From the NCBI RefSeq assembly GCF_016862375.1, contig NZ_BOMV01000015.1, forward strand, positions 18,762 through 82,761: a stretch of 64,000 nucleotides of DNA. Reading direction: 5' to 3'. Both the position numbers and the translations under genes were made by a program. Below the pieces are notes generated by a model. That model worked only from the letters and a program-made list of their open reading frames with translations. It had not been told where the DNA came from and did no database searches. Of this stretch, positions 29,741 to 37,932 are shown piece by piece. This DNA comes from Paractinoplanes rishiriensis. GTDB taxonomy: Bacteria; Actinomycetota; Actinomycetes; Mycobacteriales; Micromonosporaceae. Position 1 is the first letter of the stretch, and each line of letters opens with the position of its first letter.

Positions 29741-30079
29741 ATGGCAGACGAAACCGCAACAGCCGCCGTCTACGGCGTTCAGCGTGTCGACCAGTGGAGC
29801 GGTCAGAACGTCGACATCGGCGCGCTGCGCTACGACCGCGGGCACCTCGAGGTGGTGTCCGCGGACCCGGACTACCGGACCTACCTGGCCGACGTCGTCG
29901 ACACCGTGAACGCGACCGAGCAGTTGTCCATCATGGTTCCGCCGCCCCCCGACGCGGAACAGTTCAGCGTCTGGTTCCGCGACGTCGACCGCTCGGCCCC
30001 GGACTACCTCGAGGCGCTGCGCACGTACCTGGAACGTGATTTCGACCTGATCCTGGCGACGGAGTCGTCGCCCGGGTGA
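29741..30079 (+). CDS. Small acidic protein after the metalloprotein gene
   Basis: This 112-residue protein has no domain I recognise. It is acidic (about 20 Asp/Glu) and soluble, and has no signal peptide. GAGGA lies 8 bp before the ATG, and the gene starts 10 bp after the metalloprotein stop, so the two are probably co-transcribed. Sequence blocks such as LEVVSADPDYRTYLADVVD and FSVWFRDVDRS suggest a compact alpha/beta fold. A small acidic protein immediately after a putative toxic enzyme is the usual arrangement for an inhibitor or chaperone, but nothing in the sequence proves either. Confidence 0.7.
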   Translation: MADETATAAVYGVQRVDQWSGQNVDIGALRYDRGHLEVVSADPDYRTYLADVVDTVNATEQLSIMVPPPPDAEQFSVWFRDVDRSAPDYLEALRTYLERDFDLILATESSPG

Positions 30080-30096
30080 GCGGCTCCGGTTGACCA

Positions 30097-30110
30097 TGGG
30101 AGCGCTCCCA
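30097..30110. promoter_or_regulatory. CebR/CelR-type operator
   Basis: The 14-bp palindrome TGGGAGCGCTCCCA is identical to the operator bound by the LacI-family cellulose-utilisation repressor CebR (CelR) of actinobacteria. It lies 127 bp before the cellulase start, so repression lifted by cello-oligosaccharides is expected. Confidence 0.9.
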
Positions 30111-30237
30111 GTTATGGTTCGATCTGCATCGATACGCGCTGGCCGCCGGGGCCTATAGCTGGCGACTGCGGCTGCGGGCTTCGGATGGTCACGCGACGGG
30201 CGACGCCCCCTCTGCCCCTCAACCGAAGCGGATCCCC

Positions 30238-31617
30238 ATGCGAAGATTCAAGATCGCCAGCGCCATCTCCATCGTCGGCGCTCTCGCCGTCGCGCTCGTC
30301 ATCACCGCCCTGCCGGCCAGCGCGGCCACCGCCGCGTTCACCATCGTGAACAACTGGGGCAGCGGATATCAGGGCAAGTTCACCGTCACGAACAACACGT
30401 CGTCGCAGATCACGTCGTGGCGGGTGCAGTTCGACCTGCCGGCCGGCTCGACGATCAACAACTCGTGGGGTGCGCAGCAGGCCACCTCGGGCAACCGGTA
30501 CACGTTCACCAACGCGGCCTGGAACGGCGCGGTCGGCGCGGGCGCGTCGACGTCGTTCGAGTTCATCGTGAACGGCAGCGGCACCCCGACCGCCTGCACC
30601 ATCGACGGCGCCTCGTGCGCGGGCGGCAGCGCACCGACCACCGCTCCCACGACCGCACCCACCACCGCGCCGACGACCGCCCCGACGGTCACGCCGACCA
30701 CCTCGGCGCCGACCGGCAACACCCCGGTCGCCCGCAACGGGCAGCTGCGGGTGTGCGGTGCCGCGATGTGTAACCAGAGCGGTGCGCGGGTTCAGCTGCG
30801 CGGTATCAGCAGCATGTGGCTGAACTGGGAGACCCAGCCGTACGCGGAGAACCTGCAGGCGTTGACCTGGATGCGTGACAACTGGAACCTGCAGGTCATC
30901 CGGGCCGCCATGGGCGTCGAGCCGGAGGGTGCCTACCTGAGCAACCCGGCCAAGGCCAGGGGCCAGGTTGAGCAGATCATCAACAACGCGGTGACCGCGG
31001 GTGTGTACGTGATCGTGGACTGGCACGACCATGCGGCGGAGAACCACCGGGCGCAGTCGGTCGCGTTCTTCTCCGACCTGGCCCGGCGTTACGGCCACCT
31101 GCCGAACGTGATCTGGGAGCCGTACAACGAGCCGCTGCAGGTCTCCTGGACCAGCGTGATCAAGCCGTACCACGAGGCCGTCGTGTCCGCGATCCGCGCC
31201 GCCGACCCGGACAACATCATCGTGCTCGGCAACCCGACCTGGTCGCAGGACGTCGACGTCGCCGCGCAGAGCCCGGTCTCCGGCACCAACCTGATGTACA
31301 CGCTGCACTTCTACTCGTGCACGCACGGCGCGGCCCTGCGCGCCAAGGGCGACGCCGCGATCCGGGCCGGGCTCGCGCTGTTCGTCACCGAGTGGGGCGC
31401 CAGCCACGCCGACGGTGGCCTCGACGGCCGGATCTGCCAGCCCGAGGCGCAGGCCTGGATCGACTGGATGCGCACCAACAGCATCTCCTGGACCGCCTGG
31501 AAGCTGGACGTCGGCACCGACACGACGAACCTGCTCTCGCCGGGCGCGCCGGTCACCGGCGGCTGGACCAACTACCTGCGCGGCCACGGACCGTTCGTGG
31601 TGCAGAACCTGCGGTAG
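30238..31617 (+). CDS. Secreted endoglucanase: CBM2 plus GH5
   Basis: This 459-residue secreted cellulase has a Sec signal peptide ending ALPASAA (about residue 30). A family-2 carbohydrate-binding module at about 31-125 has typical features (NNWGSGYQGKFTVTN, ITSWRVQFDLP). An APTT-rich linker follows, and then a GH5 catalytic domain from about 165. The acid/base glutamate is E298 in WEPYNEP and the nucleophile is E385 in FVTEWG; WHDHAAENH is also characteristic. It should cut internal beta-1,4-glucan bonds outside the cell while anchored to cellulose. A CebR operator upstream indicates induction on cellulose. The ATG follows a weak ribosome-binding site, CGAAGCGGATCCCC. Confidence 0.95.
   Translation: MRRFKIASAISIVGALAVALVITALPASAATAAFTIVNNWGSGYQGKFTVTNNTSSQITSWRVQFDLPAGSTINNSWGAQQATSGNRYTFTNAAWNGAVGAGASTSFEFIVNGSGTPTACTIDGASCAGGSAPTTAPTTAPTTAPTTAPTVTPTTSAPTGNTPVARNGQLRVCGAAMCNQSGARVQLRGISSMWLNWETQPYAENLQALTWMRDNWNLQVIRAAMGVEPEGAYLSNPAKARGQVEQIINNAVTAGVYVIVDWHDHAAENHRAQSVAFFSDLARRYGHLPNVIWEPYNEPLQVSWTSVIKPYHEAVVSAIRAADPDNIIVLGNPTWSQDVDVAAQSPVSGTNLMYTLHFYSCTHGAALRAKGDAAIRAGLALFVTEWGASHADGGLDGRICQPEAQAWIDWMRTNSISWTAWKLDVGTDTTNLLSPGAPVTGGWTNYLRGHGPFVVQNLR
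30631..30678 (+). repeat. 12-bp repeats encoding the APTT linker of the cellulase
   Basis: Four tandem 12-bp units encode Ala-Pro-Thr-Thr between the cellulose-binding module and the GH5 domain. They resemble the GPTT linker of the nuclease at 11320 in design. Confidence 0.8.
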
Positions 31618-31634
31618 TACCGATGTGACGGCGG

Positions 31635-31665
31635 ACGCCGGCGACCCCGCCAGGGGCGCCGGCGT
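31635..31665. terminator. Bidirectional terminator between cellulase and chemotaxis receptor genes
   Basis: ACGCCGGCG pairs with CGCCGGCGT, and inside it CCCC pairs with GGGG around a GCCA loop, with one unpaired A. The hairpin sits in the 51-bp gap between two convergent genes and can serve both. Confidence 0.8.
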
Positions 31666-31668
31666 TCG

Positions 31669-33285
31669 TCATACCCGGAACTGGCTCACCAGCGCCCGGA
31701 GGCCGTTGCTGAGCTCGGACAGCTCCTGCGTCGCGTGTTTGATGTCGATGACGCCGCTGGTTGTGGTCTGCGTGCCCGAGGAGATGGCGGCGAGGTTGGC
31801 GGCGATGTCCGCCGAGTTCACGGTCGACGCGCTGATGGTGCGGCTCATTTCGTCGGTGGTGGCGGTCTGCGCCCGGACCGCCGCGGCGATGGTGGACTGG
31901 AAGTGACCCAGCCGGCCGGCGATCTCGAGGACCTCGGCGATCGCCTCGGTGGCGGTCGCGGTGTCCTGCTGGATGCTCTGCACCTTGGCGGTGATGCCGT
32001 CGGTGGCGCCCTCGGTCTCCTGCGCCAGTTCCTTCACCTCGCCGGCCACGACCGCGAAGCCCTTGCCCAGCTCGCCGGTCCGGGCCGCCTCGATGGTCGC
32101 GTTGAGGGCGAGCAGGTTGGTCTGCTGGGCGATCGCCGTGATGGCCCGGACGATCTCGCCGATCTCCTGGCTGGAGGTGGCGAGCCGGCCGATCACCTCC
32201 CGCGCCGCGTGCGCCGCGGTCAGGCTCTGCTCGCAGACCTGGCCGGCCTCCGCCGCGGTCCCGGCGATCCGCTGCAGCGAGGCGCCCATCGAGGACGTGC
32301 TCGCCTCCACCGTGCGCACGCCGGCGGCCACCTCGTCGGCGGCGAGCACCACCTCGCCGGACTCCCGCGACGTCGCCTTGGCCTCCACCATGATCTGGAT
32401 CGCGGTGGTGGTGAGTTCCTCGCTGGCGTGCGCGACCGTGGAGGCCGAGTCGCCGATCTCGCGCACCGTCGCGGCGATCTTGTCGACGAACCGGTTGAAG
32501 GACCGGCTGACATCGGTGAACTGGTCGTGCCCGCCGGTCTGCAGCCGCCGGGTCAGGTCGCCGTCGCCCTCGGCGATGTCCGCGAGGCGATCCTGGAGCG
32601 CGCCCAGCGGCCGGATGATCGACAGTGCCAGGAGCACGGCGAGCAACACCGAGACGAGCAGGGCCAGGCAGCCCACCAGGGTGGCGACGTCGCGGGTGCG
32701 GTCGGCCGTCCGCTCCGCCCGGCGGTGCGCGTCGGCCTCCTGCTGCCGCGCGCTCGCCAGCAACCGGTCGACGCCGCCGGCGATCGTGGCGTACAGCTCG
32801 AGTCCCGGGCCGGCCACCAGGTGGTTGGCCTTCTCGGTCGCGGCACGGGTGCCGGCCCGGTAGGCCGCGATCACCTCGTCGTCCATGTCCGCGAACTGCT
32901 GGAAGGCCGTCCGGATCGTCGCCACGTCGGCCTGCTCGGCGGTGGTCAGCGGCAGCCCCGCGAGCCGGTCCACCTCGATGACGAAGCTGTCCATCGCGGC
33001 CAGGAACGCGGCCCGCTCGGGCGCCGTGTCGGCGGTCGCGTTGTCGGCGCCGCGCACGATGTTGAAGGCGTAGCCGGCCTGCCAGCCGCTGATGTCGGTG
33101 ACCCGGAACTTGAGCTGCTGGGCGGCGTCGAGCTGGCCCTGCGACCGGGCCAGGGCGCGGGCCACGTCCCGGGTGCTGTCCGCCGACCACACCGCGGCCG
33201 CCCAGATGGCCACCACGCACAGCGCCATGAGCAGAAAACCCGCCACCAGACGCGTGGTGACCCGCATACGGCGAAGCAGCTTCAC
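31669..33285 (-). CDS. Methyl-accepting chemotaxis protein
   Basis: This 538-residue transmembrane chemoreceptor has membrane helices at about residues 12-34 and 200-224. The sensor domain between them is helical, of the four-helix-bundle type. A HAMP domain follows at about 225-280, and then a cytoplasmic signalling domain. The hairpin tip that contacts CheA and Che[21 protein letters not shown], is well conserved. The ligand is unknown; the helical sensor has no PAS or Cache features. No che genes lie nearby, so it must act with an array encoded elsewhere. It converges on the cellulase gene and shares its terminator. Confidence 0.93.
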   Translation of the reverse strand: MKLLRRMRVTTRLVAGFLLMALCVVAIWAAAVWSADSTRDVARALARSQGQLDAAQQLKFRVTDISGWQAGYAFNIVRGADNATADTAPERAAFLAAMDSFVIEVDRLAGLPLTTAEQADVATIRTAFQQFADMDDEVIAAYRAGTRAATEKANHLVAGPGLELYATIAGGVDRLLASARQQEADAHRRAERTADRTRDVATLVGCLALLVSVLLAVLLALSIIRPLGALQDRLADIAEGDGDLTRRLQTGGHDQFTDVSRSFNRFVDKIAATVREIGDSASTVAHASEELTTTAIQIMVEAKATSRESGEVVLAADEVAAGVRTVEASTSSMGASLQRIAGTAAEAGQVCEQSLTAAHAAREVIGRLATSSQEIGEIVRAITAIAQQTNLLALNATIEAARTGELGKGFAVVAGEVKELAQETEGATDGITAKVQSIQQDTATATEAIAEVLEIAGRLGHFQSTIAAAVRAQTATTDEMSRTISASTVNSADIAANLAAISSGTQTTTSGVIDIKHATQELSELSNGLRALVSQFRV

Positions 33286-33436
33286 GTCCTGCCCTCCGTC
33301 GAGATGCTAACCCGGCGCCCCACCGGGGGATCCGCCAACGGGAAACTCCAGGTTCGTGTTTGCGTCAATGCACTACTTCTAGCCGGTCGCCGGGCCCGGC
33401 CGGTCGCACCATCGGACTCGACCCCGAGGAGGACCG

Positions 33437-34495
33437 ATGGAGAAGTCAATTCCGCTGATCGGGCGGGACGACGCGATGCGGTGCTTCGTCCAGCTGCTCG
33501 GCCGGGCCGCGCCCGGCCGGCCCGTCGTGCTGGTCGTGGACGGGCCACCGGACAGCGGGCGGGCGCGGCTGCTGCGCGAGTTCGTCTCGGCCGGTCGAGG
33601 TCGGGGCGCCGCGGTGGCAGCCACCCGCGAGTTCGTCATCCTGGTGCGGGACCACCCGGAGCCGGTCGACGCCGGCGATCCGGACCGGCTGGCCGCGCGT
33701 GCACCGGTCCTGGTGGTGACCACCGGGCGTTCGTTATTCACCGGCATTTCGGCGGAGGTGCACCGGATCTGGCTGACACCGCTGACCGCTGCCGACGTCC
33801 AACGCCTGATCACCGCCCTGCTCGGAACGCGACCCGGCGAATGGCTGCTGGATCTCGCCCGGGCCGGGGCCGGCCGGCCGGGGGCGATCGTGCGGCTGAT
33901 CACCGCCCTGCGGGAGGACGGCCGGACACCGGTGGCGCGGCTGCCGGAGCGCACGCGGGCGCGGCTGGCCGAGCGGGTGGCGACGCTGTCGCCGCCGGCC
34001 CGTCACCTCGTGCAGGCGGCCACCGCACTGCGATCCCCGTTCCCGCCCACCCGGCTGAGCGCCCTGCTCGGCCGCAGCCTGGTCACCCTGCTGCCGGACA
34101 TCGAGGAAGCCCTGGACTCCGGGCTGCTGGTCACCCAGGGGGACACGCTGGCGTTCAGCCACGAACAGGTCCGGTTGATCGTCGAGGCGTCGATGCCCGT
34201 ACCGGTGGTGGCGGCCCTGCGGCGCGAACAGCGGCAGCGAACGGCGCCGACCCGGCACCGGCCACCCCGGGAGGCGCCGCGCGAGGTGGACTGGGCGCTG
34301 CTCAGCGACCGCGAGCTGCAGGTCGCCGAGCTGGTCGGCATGGCGCTGACCAATCAGCAGATCGCGGTGCGGCTGAGCCGGTCGCCGCACACGGTCAACT
34401 ACCACCTTCGTCAGATCTTCCGGAAGCTCGGGCTGGCGTCCCGCGTCGAACTCGTGTCGCACCTGCGGAAAAGGGAGGCCACCCGGTACCCGTAG
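33437..34495 (+). CDS. LuxR-type regulator with degenerate, shortened ATPase region
   Basis: This 352-residue protein resembles a cut-down LAL regulator. The N-terminal region has the position of a P-loop (DGPPDSGRARLL), but the essential GK(S/T) is GRA, so ATP binding by the usual mechanism is unlikely. The region after it keeps parts of the AAA/winged-helix architecture, but the long helical-repeat domain is absent. The C-terminus is an intact LuxR helix-turn-helix (LSDRELQVAELVGMALTNQQ, then SPHTVNYHLRQIFRKLG). The ATG follows GAGGACCG. Its last 85 bp overlap the end of the convergent flavin monooxygenase gene. It probably regulates the adjoining aminohydroxybenzoate locus. Confidence 0.85.
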   Translation: MEKSIPLIGRDDAMRCFVQLLGRAAPGRPVVLVVDGPPDSGRARLLREFVSAGRGRGAAVAATREFVILVRDHPEPVDAGDPDRLAARAPVLVVTTGRSLFTGISAEVHRIWLTPLTAADVQRLITALLGTRPGEWLLDLARAGAGRPGAIVRLITALREDGRTPVARLPERTRARLAERVATLSPPARHLVQAATALRSPFPPTRLSALLGRSLVTLLPDIEEALDSGLLVTQGDTLAFSHEQVRLIVEASMPVPVVAALRREQRQRTAPTRHRPPREAPREVDWALLSDRELQVAELVGMALTNQQIAVRLSRSPHTVNYHLRQIFRKLGLASRVELVSHLRKREATRYP

Positions 34496-35544
34496 AGCCA
34501 GTCGTGCGAATCCGGCGGCGCGGCCGCCATCGCGCGGTCCCGCGCCCGCTGCTCGTCGCCGTCCTCGAGGTGGAAGGCGCGGGCACCGGCCCGGGACAGC
34601 GCCGCCACCTCGTCGACCCGGTGCCTGCGCAGCGCCTCGAAGTGCGCGAGAGCGTCCGGGCGCCGCGCGCACCGGGCCAGCGTGGTGGCGTCCTCGACGG
34701 CCTGGGCCGCGCCCTGCGAGATGAACGGCAGCATCGGGTGGGCGGCGTCGCCGATCAGCACGACACGTCCGCGATGCCAGCGCGGGATCGGCGGCCGGTC
34801 GTGGAGTGCCCGTAGCTCGGCCTGACCGGCCAGCCCGATGAGCTCGCGGACGGCCGGATGCCACCCGTCGAACCCGGCCAGGAGTGCACCGCCGGTCACC
34901 CGGGTGGGCCGGGCCGGCGGGTCGGCGGCGGGCCCGACGACGACGAGGTTGAGATGCCTGCCGTGGTCGACGGGGTACGCGACGCAGTGCCGCTGCGGCC
35001 CCAGCCACACCGTCACCCGAGGCGGCGCCGCGATCGGCAGGACCGCGCGGGCCGCCACGAATCCGCTGTACCGCGGCCGGTCCTGGGCGACCAGGCCGCG
35101 GACCACCGAGTGCAGGCCGTCCGCACCGACCACGGTGCCGGGGTGTTCCACCGAACCGTCCGCGAAGCCGAGGCTCTCCTCGGTGACGGACACGCAGCGG
35201 CGGCCGAACTGGATGACCGCCCGGCGCAGGGCGCCGATCAGCGCGCCGCGCCGCATCGTGTAGTAGGGGACGTCGTAGCGGCCCAGGTCGGTGCGGGTGA
35301 TCACGGCGTTGTCGTGCCAGCGGCGGATCTCGCGGTGGGCCGGGCGGGCCGCCGTGTCGAAGGCCGCGCCCAGGCCCAGCTCGCGCAGCTCGGCAGCGGC
35401 GTTGGGGGAGATCTGGATGCCGGCTCCCTCGTCCGGGAGCGCGGCCTGTTGCTCGAACACCACAGACTCGATGTCGCGGCGGGCGAGCGCGAGGGCGGCG
35501 GTCAGACCGCCGATGCCCGCGCCGACGATGGCGATCCGGTCCAC
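34411..35544 (-). CDS. FAD-dependent aromatic monooxygenase (salicylate/3-hydroxybenzoate hydroxylase type)
   Basis: This 377-residue group-A flavoprotein hydroxylase has all three FAD motifs: GAGIGGLTAALAL at the N-terminus, VVGADGLHSVVRG in the middle and VVLIGDAAHPMLPFISQGAA near residue 285. Such enzymes use NAD(P)H and oxygen to hydroxylate, sometimes with decarboxylation, an aromatic ring. I chose the GTG at 35544, 11 bp after the ligase stop, because the Rossmann motif begins six residues later and AAAGG lies upstream. It is last in an operon with griI- and griH-like genes and an acid-activating ligase, so the ring of 3-amino-4-hydroxybenzoate or a derivative is the likely substrate. 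The 3' end is antisense to the LuxR DNA-binding helix region. Confidence 0.9.
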   Translation of the reverse strand: MDRIAIVGAGIGGLTAALALARRDIESVVFEQQAALPDEGAGIQISPNAAAELRELGLGAAFDTAARPAHREIRRWHDNAVITRTDLGRYDVPYYTMRRGALIGALRRAVIQFGRRCVSVTEESLGFADGSVEHPGTVVGADGLHSVVRGLVAQDRPRYSGFVAARAVLPIAAPPRVTVWLGPQRHCVAYPVDHGRHLNLVVVGPAADPPARPTRVTGGALLAGFDGWHPAVRELIGLAGQAELRALHDRPPIPRWHRGRVVLIGDAAHPMLPFISQGAAQAVEDATTLARCARRPDALAHFEALRRHRVDEVAALSRAGARAFHLEDGDEQRARDRAMAAAPPDSHDWLYGYRVASLFRRCDTSSTRDASPSFRKI

Positions 35545-35555
35545 GTTGCTGCCTT

Positions 35556-36839
35556 TCAGTAGTAGCGCAGGGCCCTGTCCCAGTTCTCGTCCGCGGTGAA
35601 CAGGCCACGCGGTTTCATGACCTCCGGCAGCGCGGTCAGCACGGCGTCGGGCACGAGGGTGCCGGGTGGCACGGCGTCCACCCGGGCCTCGATCCCGTGG
35701 GCGGCGCCGACAGCCGCCCTCAGGTCGCGGGCCGCCGCGGCGCCGTGTTCCGGGGCCACCTCGATCTGCGCGTGCAGTCCGTCCGCGGTGTGCCGGGCCC
35801 GCCAGAACATCACCCCGTACCCGGCCGGCAGGCGGAACACCAGGTCCTCGAGTCCCACCTGGGTGAGGCCGGCGCCGGTGCCCGGGCGGCCGAGCACCCG
35901 GACGGTCGGCAGCGCCCAGCCGCACGGGCAGTCCGCATAGGTCACCTCCACCCGGTCGCCGAGGTGGTAGCGCAGCAGTGGCATCGCCTCCCGGAACAGC
36001 GGCGTGACCACGAGCTCGCCGGCGCCATCGGGCGTTGTCCGGCCGGTGGCCGGGTCGTGGACCTCGAAGATCGCCCGGTCCGCCCACAGGTGGAGATGCC
36101 CGTGCGGGCACTGGCCGGCCAGTCCGCCGGTCTCGCTGGCGCCGTATTCCTCCACCACCGGCGCGCTCCAGACCTGCGCGATGCGGGCGCGCCGCGCCGG
36201 GCTCAGCGGCTCACCGGCCACCAGCAACGCGCGCAGGGCCGGGAAGTCGCGGCCGGGCTGCAGGCCGGCCCGGGTCGCCGCGGCCGCCCAGAGCAGGGCA
36301 TCGGTGGGCAGCGACCAGGTCAGCGTCACCTCGAGGTCGTGCAGGAGGCGGACCACCTTGGCGTACGGGGTGGCGAGCGACCGGTTGTCGGCCGGAACCA
36401 CCGTCGCGCCGCAGGCCCGTGCCGCGGCGTGCGCCACGTGCCCGGTCAGCATCAACGCGTACGGCGTGCGGACCATCACCGTGTCCGACGGTGCGATGCC
36501 GATGTGCATGCGCGCGTAGCGGTCGATCAGGTCGGCCCAGTCCGCCTCGGTGTAGTAGGAGGCGGTCGGTGTGCCGGTGCTGCCGCTGGACTCGTGGTAG
36601 GTGGCCAGCCGCGACCGGTCCACCGCGAGCATGCCGAAGGGGTAGGCGTCGCGGAGGTCCGCCTTGCTGGTCAGCGGGTAGCCCGCGAGCTCGGCCGCGG
36701 TCGCCGGCACCGTGCCGCGCGCCCGGTAGAAGGGTGATCCGGCGGCCGCCGCCAGCGCGGCCGGCAACAGGGCGTCCTGCAGCTTCGCCAGCTCGGCGAA
36801 GTCGCCCCAGTCCCCGAGGCGCGGCCGGTCAGAGCTCAT
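35556..36839 (-). CDS. Phenylacetate-CoA ligase-like adenylate-forming enzyme
   Basis: This 427-residue member of the AMP-binding superfamily resembles PaaK. The phosphate-binding loop YHESSGSTGTPTASYY and the motif EEYGASETGGLAGQCP are present, as is the HLGDRV segment that contacts the ribose. A C-terminal subdomain of about 100 residues follows. PaaK-type enzymes adenylate an aromatic acid and transfer it to CoA or a carrier protein. Its place in the operon, 11 bp overlapping griH-like and upstream of the flavin monooxygenase, suggests it activates 3-amino-4-hydroxybenzoate. The final acceptor is not visible in this window, which contains no polyketide or peptide synthetase. Confidence 0.87.
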   Translation of the reverse strand: MSSDRPRLGDWGDFAELAKLQDALLPAALAAAAGSPFYRARGTVPATAAELAGYPLTSKADLRDAYPFGMLAVDRSRLATYHESSGSTGTPTASYYTEADWADLIDRYARMHIGIAPSDTVMVRTPYALMLTGHVAHAAARACGATVVPADNRSLATPYAKVVRLLHDLEVTLTWSLPTDALLWAAAATRAGLQPGRDFPALRALLVAGEPLSPARRARIAQVWSAPVVEEYGASETGGLAGQCPHGHLHLWADRAIFEVHDPATGRTTPDGAGELVVTPLFREAMPLLRYHLGDRVEVTYADCPCGWALPTVRVLGRPGTGAGLTQVGLEDLVFRLPAGYGVMFWRARHTADGLHAQIEVAPEHGAAAARDLRAAVGAAHGIEARVDAVPPGTLVPDAVLTALPEVMKPRGLFTADENWDRALRYY

Positions 36840-37932
36840 GGCACAGCTCGTCGATCGGATAGCCGACGTGCCGTTCCCGGCCGGGCAGGAAACCGAGCAC
36901 CTCGTCGCCGGCCGTCAGCTCGGTCGTGTTGTGCACGACGCCGCCCGGCCCGAGCACCCGTACATGCCAGTCGTCCTGCACGATGAGGTTCAGCAGCTCC
37001 CCGCTCGGCGCCACGGCGTCGATGGCGAGCAGCGGCCGCGTCTCGATCTTGACACGGCCGACCGTGACCGGCCGGCTGCGGCCGTCCGCGCGCACCGCGA
37101 GCACCGTGGAACCCGCCTGCAGCTCGCACAGATAGCGCGTCCGTTCGTGGTCGGCCAGGGTGTACGACATGACCGCGCCGGCGTTGACCCGGAACGGGCG
37201 CATCGGCATATAGGGCAGGGGATGTGTCTCGCTGACACAGAGCAGCAGGCCGCGGGAGCGCGACCCCACCAGAATCCCCTCGTCCGGGCTCAGGTACGAG
37301 CAGGTGTCCACGCAGGCGCGCTCGCCCGAGCCGCAGTGCCGCACCCCGGTGACGGTGAGGGTGACCAGGTCGAGGTCGGGCGAGCGGTGCCGGACCACCT
37401 CGGTGAGCTTGGTGGCGTCGCCCGGGCCGCCGGGCCGCAGCAGCACCCCGTCCGGCCCCCGCTCCAGCACAGTCAGGTGCACCGAGGCCTCCTCGACCCC
37501 GCCGACCTCGGTGATGATCCGGCCGGACGCGCCGTCGGCGGCGGCCAGCACGATCTCCAGCGGGATGTGCGTCGGGTCGTGGAAGCGCAGCACCGTGAGC
37601 TCGTCCCGGCGGACCCGGTCGCAGGCCAGCTCCAGACTCGCGGCGTCGACGACGTCCACCCGGGTGCCGAGGCGCAGGTCCGGGCGGTCCACCATGGCCC
37701 GCCGGGCCGGGTCGACCAGCAGGACGTCGGCGGTGCCCGGATCGTCCGGCAGCTCGCCGGTGACGACGAGCACGCGGGTGATGGAGGGCGGCAGGCCGGC
37801 GAGATCCGCCGGGTCGTCCGCGACGATGGCGTCGAAACGCAGGTGCAGGGCCTCCTCGCTGACCTCGCGCCGCCACGGACCCGCCCCGCGCAGGTCCAGC
37901 CAGCACTCCCGGCCCGGCCGTGCCGCGCTCAT
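36829..37932 (-). CDS. griH: 3-dehydroquinate synthase II / 3-amino-4-hydroxybenzoate synthase (GriH-like)
   Basis: This 367-residue protein belongs to the archaeal-type dehydroquinate synthase II family, which includes GriH. The conserved block GSGERACVDTCSYLSPDEGI, followed by VGSRSRGLLL, is diagnostic, as are MRPFRVNAGAV and KIETRPLLAIDA near the C-terminus. GriH converts the C7-amino ketose phosphate made by GriI into 3-amino-4-hydroxybenzoate, bypassing the shikimate pathway. The ATG overlaps the stop of the griI-like gene (ATGA), so the two steps are translationally coupled, as in known aminohydroxybenzoate clusters. A housekeeping role is less likely, since this lineage normally uses the unrelated AroB. 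Confidence 0.88.
   Translation of the reverse strand: MSAARPGRECWLDLRGAGPWRREVSEEALHLRFDAIVADDPADLAGLPPSITRVLVVTGELPDDPGTADVLLVDPARRAMVDRPDLRLGTRVDVVDAASLELACDRVRRDELTVLRFHDPTHIPLEIVLAAADGASGRIITEVGGVEEASVHLTVLERGPDGVLLRPGGPGDATKLTEVVRHRSPDLDLVTLTVTGVRHCGSGERACVDTCSYLSPDEGILVGSRSRGLLLCVSETHPLPYMPMRPFRVNAGAVMSYTLADHERTRYLCELQAGSTVLAVRADGRSRPVTVGRVKIETRPLLAIDAVAPSGELLNLIVQDDWHVRVLGPGGVVHNTTELTAGDEVLGFLPGRERHVGYPIDELCHEL

Noticed and set aside
15059..30079. TcB or Rhs-type TcC gene next to the TcA-like gene
   Set aside because: No YD/Rhs repeats, RhsA core motif or SpvB-like domain was found in the genes on either side.
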